Part shown: positions 60,352 through 64,000 of the stretch, in pieces
Position numbering within the stretch: the stretch's first letter is position 1
Layout: every line of letters starts with the position of its first letter
NCBI GenBank assembly: GCA_021780435.1
Contig: JAJXYV010000200.1
Location: 1-64,000 of the forward strand
Length of the DNA: 64,000 bases
Direction: 5' to 3'
Source: Pseudomonadota bacterium
GTDB lineage: Bacteria > Pseudomonadota > Alphaproteobacteria > Rhizobiales > Beijerinckiaceae
Program-made: the position numbers and the translations under genes
The notes under the pieces: model-generated
Seen by the model: the letters and a program-made list of their open reading frames with translations, nothing else
Database searches by the model: none
Told to the model about the DNA's origin: nothing

Positions 60352-61221
60352 GCGTGCCTCGTCGCGCATGAAGGCAACGAACCGGCCGACGACTGAATCT
60401 TCGGCGTCTGGACACCATACAAGCTCAATCTGCAGCCAGGCGTTCTCCTCACGGATCGGCCGGTACACGACGCCCGGGAACACGACCTCGGACTGGCTCC
60501 TCGTGGCGAGTGTGATCCCGAACCCAGCTCCGACTAGTGCGAACACACACTGCTTGCTTGCGGCGTGCGTGTGAAACCTGACGCCGCTGCCCATGAACGA
60601 GGCATAGAACTCGCGGGCGGACTGACTGTTGTCCCAGCCCTGAACGAGGAAGGTTTCATTCCGCAAGCCTTTCCAATCGAGCGCCTCTTGCTCCGCGAGC
60701 GGGTGTTCGCAGGGAAGCGCCGCGATCAGCCTCTCGCGGTACAGCGGCACCGTCACGGCGTCGGGCCACAGCGTATGGCTCGTCATCAGGGCAACATCGA
60801 TGCGACGCTCCTGTATGGCTGTCTGGATCTCCCACTCGTTCAATTCATAGACGGTGAGCCCGACCTCCGCATGCCTTTCTCGCCATTCGAATAGAAGGTT
60901 GCGCAGGGGTTCGCCGATTGGCGGCATTCGCACTGCAAGACGGACTTCACCCACTATACCGTTGCCGTTTTGGTCCCCAGCATGTCTGATCGCATCGAGT
61001 TCGGCGAGAGCGCGCCGGATATGCGGCAGTACCGCTTTGCCGCCGTTGGTCAACCGAACCCCGGCATGACCGCGTTCGAACAGGGCGAGACCCAGCTCGT
61101 CTTCAAATCGTCCTATGCGCCGGCTGATCGTGGACGCATCGATTCGAAGGGTTTTGGCGGCCCGCGTGAAGTTGCCTGCGGCCGCCGAAGCCTCCAGATA
61201 CATGAGATCACGGATATCCAT
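60334..61221 (-). CDS. LysR-family transcriptional regulator
   Basis: A 295-aa protein: N-terminal HTH (MDIRDLMYLEASAAAGNFTRAAKTL, residues 1-60) and effector domain. Convergent with the DUF2274 gene (18-bp overlap of 3' ends). Located between trb genes and the quorum genes, but its target is unknown; LysR members usually control a divergent neighbour, and here that side is the 3' end of luxI. Confidence 0.85.
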   Translation of the reverse strand: MDIRDLMYLEASAAAGNFTRAAKTLRIDASTISRRIGRFEDELGLALFERGHAGVRLTNGGKAVLPHIRRALAELDAIRHAGDQNGNGIVGEVRLAVRMPPIGEPLRNLLFEWRERHAEVGLTVYELNEWEIQTAIQERRIDVALMTSHTLWPDAVTVPLYRERLIAALPCEHPLAEQEALDWKGLRNETFLVQGWDNSQSAREFYASFMGSGVRFHTHAASKQCVFALVGAGFGITLATRSQSEVVFPGVVYRPIREENAWLQIELVWCPDAEDSVVGRFVAFMRDEARSRRLF

Positions 61222-61255
61222 ATTCCGACAGGCCTTGCAAATTTTACTCTGCGCC

Positions 61256-61939
61256 TCACACGCTGGAATCGGCAGCCGCGGTGCGGTCGATCGGCGACGC
61301 GGCGGGCCGAGCGATTAAGTCGCGTGCGCTTGCGGCGATCGCCGGGCTGGCGAGACCGCCGGCCTCCCGGACACACCGAAGCACCTCATCAGAAACTTCG
61401 AGGTAGCCGGCGACAGCGATCGTTTTTCCAATCGGCCGCGGCGCGCCGAGACGTTTCAGAGGCCAGCGAGCGCGGCAAAGAATCCGCTCCATACGGGCGT
61501 CCGTCACGGTGACGATATCGGTAAGTTGCCGCATCAAGCCGAACTCGATCATGCCGGCGAAAAGTTCGTACGTCGCTCTCGCGATGCTGCCGGCGGCCTT
61601 CGCGTGGCTCGTGCAGAGATCCACGCCAAAGCGGCTGCTTTCCCAAATGGAATCGGACGCCGGCGCAGCCTGTCCGTCCAAGAGCGCAGGGAACGTCTCT
61701 CCGAGCATGGTGGTGCCCGTCGTCGGCAAGAGCCGCACGCAGCCCTGAACCCGGCCGTCGTCGTCCTTCTGCAGGAGATACACAGGCCGGCACGCATCGA
61801 ATTCGTCGACTTCCATGTCGCCGCTGACCTGAACGTCCCAGCCGAGCCGTTCTTTGAAAATCCGGTAACGAAGCCGATGCATCTCGGCGAGGTCGTCGAC
61901 GAACGCACCGTAGCGATCAGGGTTGATGAGTTGGATCAT
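61256..61939 (-). CDS. traI: LuxI-family acyl-homoserine lactone synthase, TraI-like
   Basis: A 227-aa protein with all conserved residues of the family: R24, F28, W34, D45, D48, R69 (GCVRLLPTTGTTMLGETFP), E100 and R103. It makes an acyl-homoserine lactone from SAM and an acyl-ACP; chain length cannot be told. The tra box at 62001-62018 lies about 62 bp before its ATG. The ~20-residue tail is variable. Confidence 0.9.
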   Translation of the reverse strand: MIQLINPDRYGAFVDDLAEMHRLRYRIFKERLGWDVQVSGDMEVDEFDACRPVYLLQKDDDGRVQGCVRLLPTTGTTMLGETFPALLDGQAAPASDSIWESSRFGVDLCTSHAKAAGSIARATYELFAGMIEFGLMRQLTDIVTVTDARMERILCRARWPLKRLGAPRPIGKTIAVAGYLEVSDEVLRCVREAGGLASPAIAASARDLIARPAASPIDRTAAADSSV

Positions 61940-62000
61940 GTTCGCCTCCTGGCAGGATTGGTCCTGCGCGATAGAAGGCGATTAGCCGGGGTGTTCTCAT

Positions 62001-62018
62001 CCTGTGCAGTTGCACAGG
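62001..62018. promoter_or_regulatory. tra box, TraR-type operator upstream of the AHL synthase gene
   Basis: CCTGTGCAGTTGCACAGG is an 18-bp dyad with the GTGCAG/TTGCAC core characteristic of TraR sites. It lies in the 95-bp gap between the receptor and synthase genes. Confidence 0.8.
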
Positions 62019-62034
62019 GGTCGAGAGGCGGAAC

Positions 62035-62760
62035 CTATTTGCTGGTGGATTTAGAGGCAGCCAACTTTGCGACTGCCTGACAGATCGTGCGGACACCGAA
62101 TTTCATCTTTGCATTGTCGAGATGAAACGCTGCCGTCCGGCGCGAGATATTCAGAAGGCGTCCGATTTCCCAAGCGGACTTTCCCCGCGCCGACCATTCG
62201 AGGCACTCAAATTCGCGCGGAGACAACGCAACACCATCGACGACGCGATCCGGTACGAGTCTCCGCCGCGCATGTGCATGAAAGTACATCGCCATGAGCT
62301 GGAGGACGTGCCTGTTGTGCTCCACGCAGCGCTGGAAGGTCGCGCGCCGTTCGTCTGCCGCGAACGTGATCGCCGCGATCGGACCGCGCGGATCATGGAC
62401 CGGCACGGTGAAGCCACAGCGGATTCCGAATTGTGCCGCCTCGTCAAGCAATGCGCGCTGAGACTTTGACAGGGGCTTCGAAGAAAATTCGTGTCCCCAT
62501 TCGAAAGGCTCGGGGGTTGCTAGCGCCTCAACGATTACCGGGTCGACCCGTTCATAGCGTTGGTGGAGGTAGTGGTCGGTCCACTTCATCGGATACGTCG
62601 AAATAAGCTGGGGTCTGTCCAATCGACGAGATGGCAGGGACAGATAGGCAAAGCAGCTCAGATCGAGTGCAGCGCTGGCCTCGGAGAGAACGGTTCGGAG
62701 ATTTTCAGCATCACCGCTCGCGGCGAGACCGTCGATAAAGGATTGGAACACACGATGCAT
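62035..62760 (-). CDS. traR: LuxR-family quorum-sensing regulator, TraR-like
   Basis: A 241-aa protein: autoinducer-binding domain with W60, Y64, D73 and P74 (MKWTDHYLHQRYERVDPVI) and C-terminal HTH LSPREFECLEWSARGKSAWEIG. Same strand and upstream of the synthase gene. Bound to signal it should activate traI through the tra box, and in R7A-type elements also fseA. QseM-like protein at 40810 is a possible antagonist. Confidence 0.9.
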   Translation of the reverse strand: MHRVFQSFIDGLAASGDAENLRTVLSEASAALDLSCFAYLSLPSRRLDRPQLISTYPMKWTDHYLHQRYERVDPVIVEALATPEPFEWGHEFSSKPLSKSQRALLDEAAQFGIRCGFTVPVHDPRGPIAAITFAADERRATFQRCVEHNRHVLQLMAMYFHAHARRRLVPDRVVDGVALSPREFECLEWSARGKSAWEIGRLLNISRRTAAFHLDNAKMKFGVRTICQAVAKLAASKSTSK

Positions 62761-62892
62761 GCGGCATCTCCGCGTTACCCCCTCGTTATCGAAATCGGCT
62801 CAACCGGGCGCGGGATCTTGTGACCCGGCAAGATGGGGCATGACTTTCGGTAAGGGGAACCGCATCGAAACCCATCCAGGGAAAGCGTGGGA

Positions 62893-63705
62893 TCATTTGT
62901 GACGCCAGACTTTGACTGCCGAGGCGAGCAGGAGAACCACGAGCAGCGGAATCAAAATGCCGGTTGGCACGATGCCTAGCAATTGCCCGCCGAGGAACGT
63001 CCCGACAACCGAGCCCGCCGCCATGACCACGACAAACGCGCGGTTGCGCCCAAGCGTCGCGAAGCTCGGATCGCGGCTGTAGCGGGCGAAGCCGACGATC
63101 ATCGTCGGCAGGCTCACCGCCAGCGACAGACTGCCCGCAAGCTTTATGTCAGCGCCGAACAGCAGGATCAGCGTCGGAATTAGCAACTCACCTCCGGCGA
63201 CGCCAAGCAGCGCGGCCACGACACCGATCACGAACCCGGCGAGCACGCCGCCCACCGCCTGCGTCACGCCGGTGAATGGCGGCGCGCTGGCCGTCACGTG
63301 ATGGTCGAGCACGAGCACCATCGCGATCACGGCAAGCATCACGGCGATGACGCGATAGAGTGTGCCTGAGCGAAGCCGGACGACCCATCCCGCGCCTAGC
63401 CACGCTCCCAGCAAGCTTCCGGCCAACAGATTGACGATGACGGACCAATGCGCCGCGACTTCGCTCCACGGCACCGCACCGGTTCGAAACGGCAGCGCCG
63501 TCGCCACCACGACGAGGCTCATGGCCTTGTTTAAGATCACCGCTTCCAGCGCGCCGAAACGGAAGACGCTGATGAGCAGCGGTAAGCGAAATTCCGCGCC
63601 ACCTAGTCCGATCAATCCGCCGAGCGCGCCGATGAGCGCCCCGCCGGCGAAAGCCGCCGGCGCGCTACGCGGCGCCGTGCTGCCCGATACCGCGGGAGTT
63701 GTCAT
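62893..63705 (-). CDS. TSUP family permease (TauE/SafE type)
   Basis: A 270-aa membrane protein with about eight helices and the two family repeats (GALIGALGGLIGLGGAEFRLPLL near the start; GVVAALLGVAGGELLIPTLI in the middle). Family members move sulfite, sulfonates or other organic anions; substrate unknown. Probably chromosomal or cargo, not part of transfer. Confidence 0.85.
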   Translation of the reverse strand: MTTPAVSGSTAPRSAPAAFAGGALIGALGGLIGLGGAEFRLPLLISVFRFGALEAVILNKAMSLVVVATALPFRTGAVPWSEVAAHWSVIVNLLAGSLLGAWLGAGWVVRLRSGTLYRVIAVMLAVIAMVLVLDHHVTASAPPFTGVTQAVGGVLAGFVIGVVAALLGVAGGELLIPTLILLFGADIKLAGSLSLAVSLPTMIVGFARYSRDPSFATLGRNRAFVVVMAAGSVVGTFLGGQLLGIVPTGILIPLLVVLLLASAVKVWRHK

Positions 63706-63792
63706 GGCGGCGCGGCCAGCAAGCTCGCACCGCCGCTTCCGACAACCCCCGCCGAAAGCGAGCTCCGCGTTCCTGCTGCCGAAGAAAGCTCG

Positions 63793-64000
63793 CTAGTCAT
63801 TGCGGCCACCGCGCAGTACGCTGAACGCCTTTGCTCCCCACCAGATCAGCAGCCCGCCGACCAGCGCAATCGCGAGGTTGCTGAGGAAACCTGTCACGCC
63901 GACGGCAATGGCCAGCGCCCAGTGGGAGGGACGGTCCAAATCCTTGAGCAGCGCGATGTGCAGCAGGCCCGCGACGGTGAGCAAGCCAGCCAAAATCGGC
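63793..64000 (-). CDS. Partial membrane protein at window edge
   Basis: At least 66 residues with two hydrophobic helices (LLTVAGLLHIALL; WALAIAVGVTGFLSNLAIALVGGLLIWW). The frame continues open past base 64000, so the start is outside. Same direction as, and just upstream of, the TSUP gene. Family not recognised. Confidence 0.5.
   Translation of the reverse strand, partial: PILAGLLTVAGLLHIALLKDLDRPSHWALAIAVGVTGFLSNLAIALVGGLLIWWGAKAFSVLRGGRND

Larger units (their letters stand above)
17380..62822. mobile_element. Integrative and conjugative element backbone (approximate limits)
   Basis: A continuous set of rhizobial ICE genes runs from ardC to the luxI/luxR pair: ParB, Strawberry-notch, toprim, DUF2493, DUF736, fseA-like, excisionase-like, repA/parA, traF, rlxS, traG, trb. 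Limits are guesses; no att site, tRNA target or ICE integrase was recognised. The adjacent defence island and arsenic genes may be cargo of the same element. Confidence 0.6.

Overview
High-GC alphaproteobacterial DNA, most likely Hyphomicrobiales (Bradyrhizobium/Mesorhizobium relatives). The evidence is the codon usage, the set of rhizobial conjugative genes (rlxS/DUF3363, DUF2840, DUF736, DUF2493, DUF2274, Trb system) and a TraI/TraR-type quorum circuit. No rRNA, tRNA or CRISPR array was seen.

Region 1 (1-11.6 kb), metal and redox genes plus wreckage. A leftward cluster encodes cytochrome b561, a monohaem cytochrome c and a Tat-exported Rieske protein cut by the window edge. A 2.06-kb insertion sequence (1865-3923, 4-bp target duplication) sits beside a broken mercuric reductase gene and a merB-like fragment. 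A DUF4336 gene is broken by two frameshifts. Two intact arsenic clusters follow: arsR-acr3-arsC, and arsR-arsP-like permease-small thioredoxin.

Region 2 (11.1-17.4 kb), defence island. It holds an IS256 transposase tail, an SF2 helicase stump, an orphan Phd/YefM antitoxin, a two-gene OLD-nuclease plus UvrD-helicase locus of Gabija type, and an AbiEi/AbiEii type IV toxin-antitoxin pair with two 17-bp operators.

Region 3 (17.4-40.2 kb), front half of an integrative and conjugative element (ICE). It contains an ardC antirestriction gene split by an IS21-family element, a 704-aa ParB-like protein, a 1437-aa Strawberry-notch methylase/helicase and a toprim gene, then DUF2493 and DUF736 proteins. 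The toprim gene is interrupted by a 5.6-kb recombinase-in-trio (RIT) element. That element carries three tyrosine recombinases and two complete toprim genes, placed as inverted copies at its two ends. Each copy starts at a TGATG that also ends the reading frame entering from the interrupted host gene. This looks like an insertion that restores the function of its own target.

Region 4 (40.4-60.4 kb), control and transfer. An XRE regulator and a small DUF2285 protein resemble the QseC/QseM antiactivation pair. An fseA-like gene needs a +1 ribosomal frameshift (41404-41407). An excisionase-like HTH protein follows, then repA with internal iterons, parA, an RHH protein, DUF2840, traF, a lytic transglycosylase, an oriT candidate, relaxase rlxS, traG, and trbBCDEJKLFGI. 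Most of these genes are coupled by 1-4 bp stop/start overlaps.

Region 5 (60.3-64 kb). A LysR regulator, a LuxI-type synthase and a LuxR-type receptor with an 18-bp tra box between the last two, then a TSUP permease and a partial membrane protein. The likely logic is that signal and receptor activate transfer, FseA triggers excision, the relaxosome nicks oriT, and TraG plus the Trb channel export the DNA. No integrase belonging to the ICE and no att sites were recognised inside the window.
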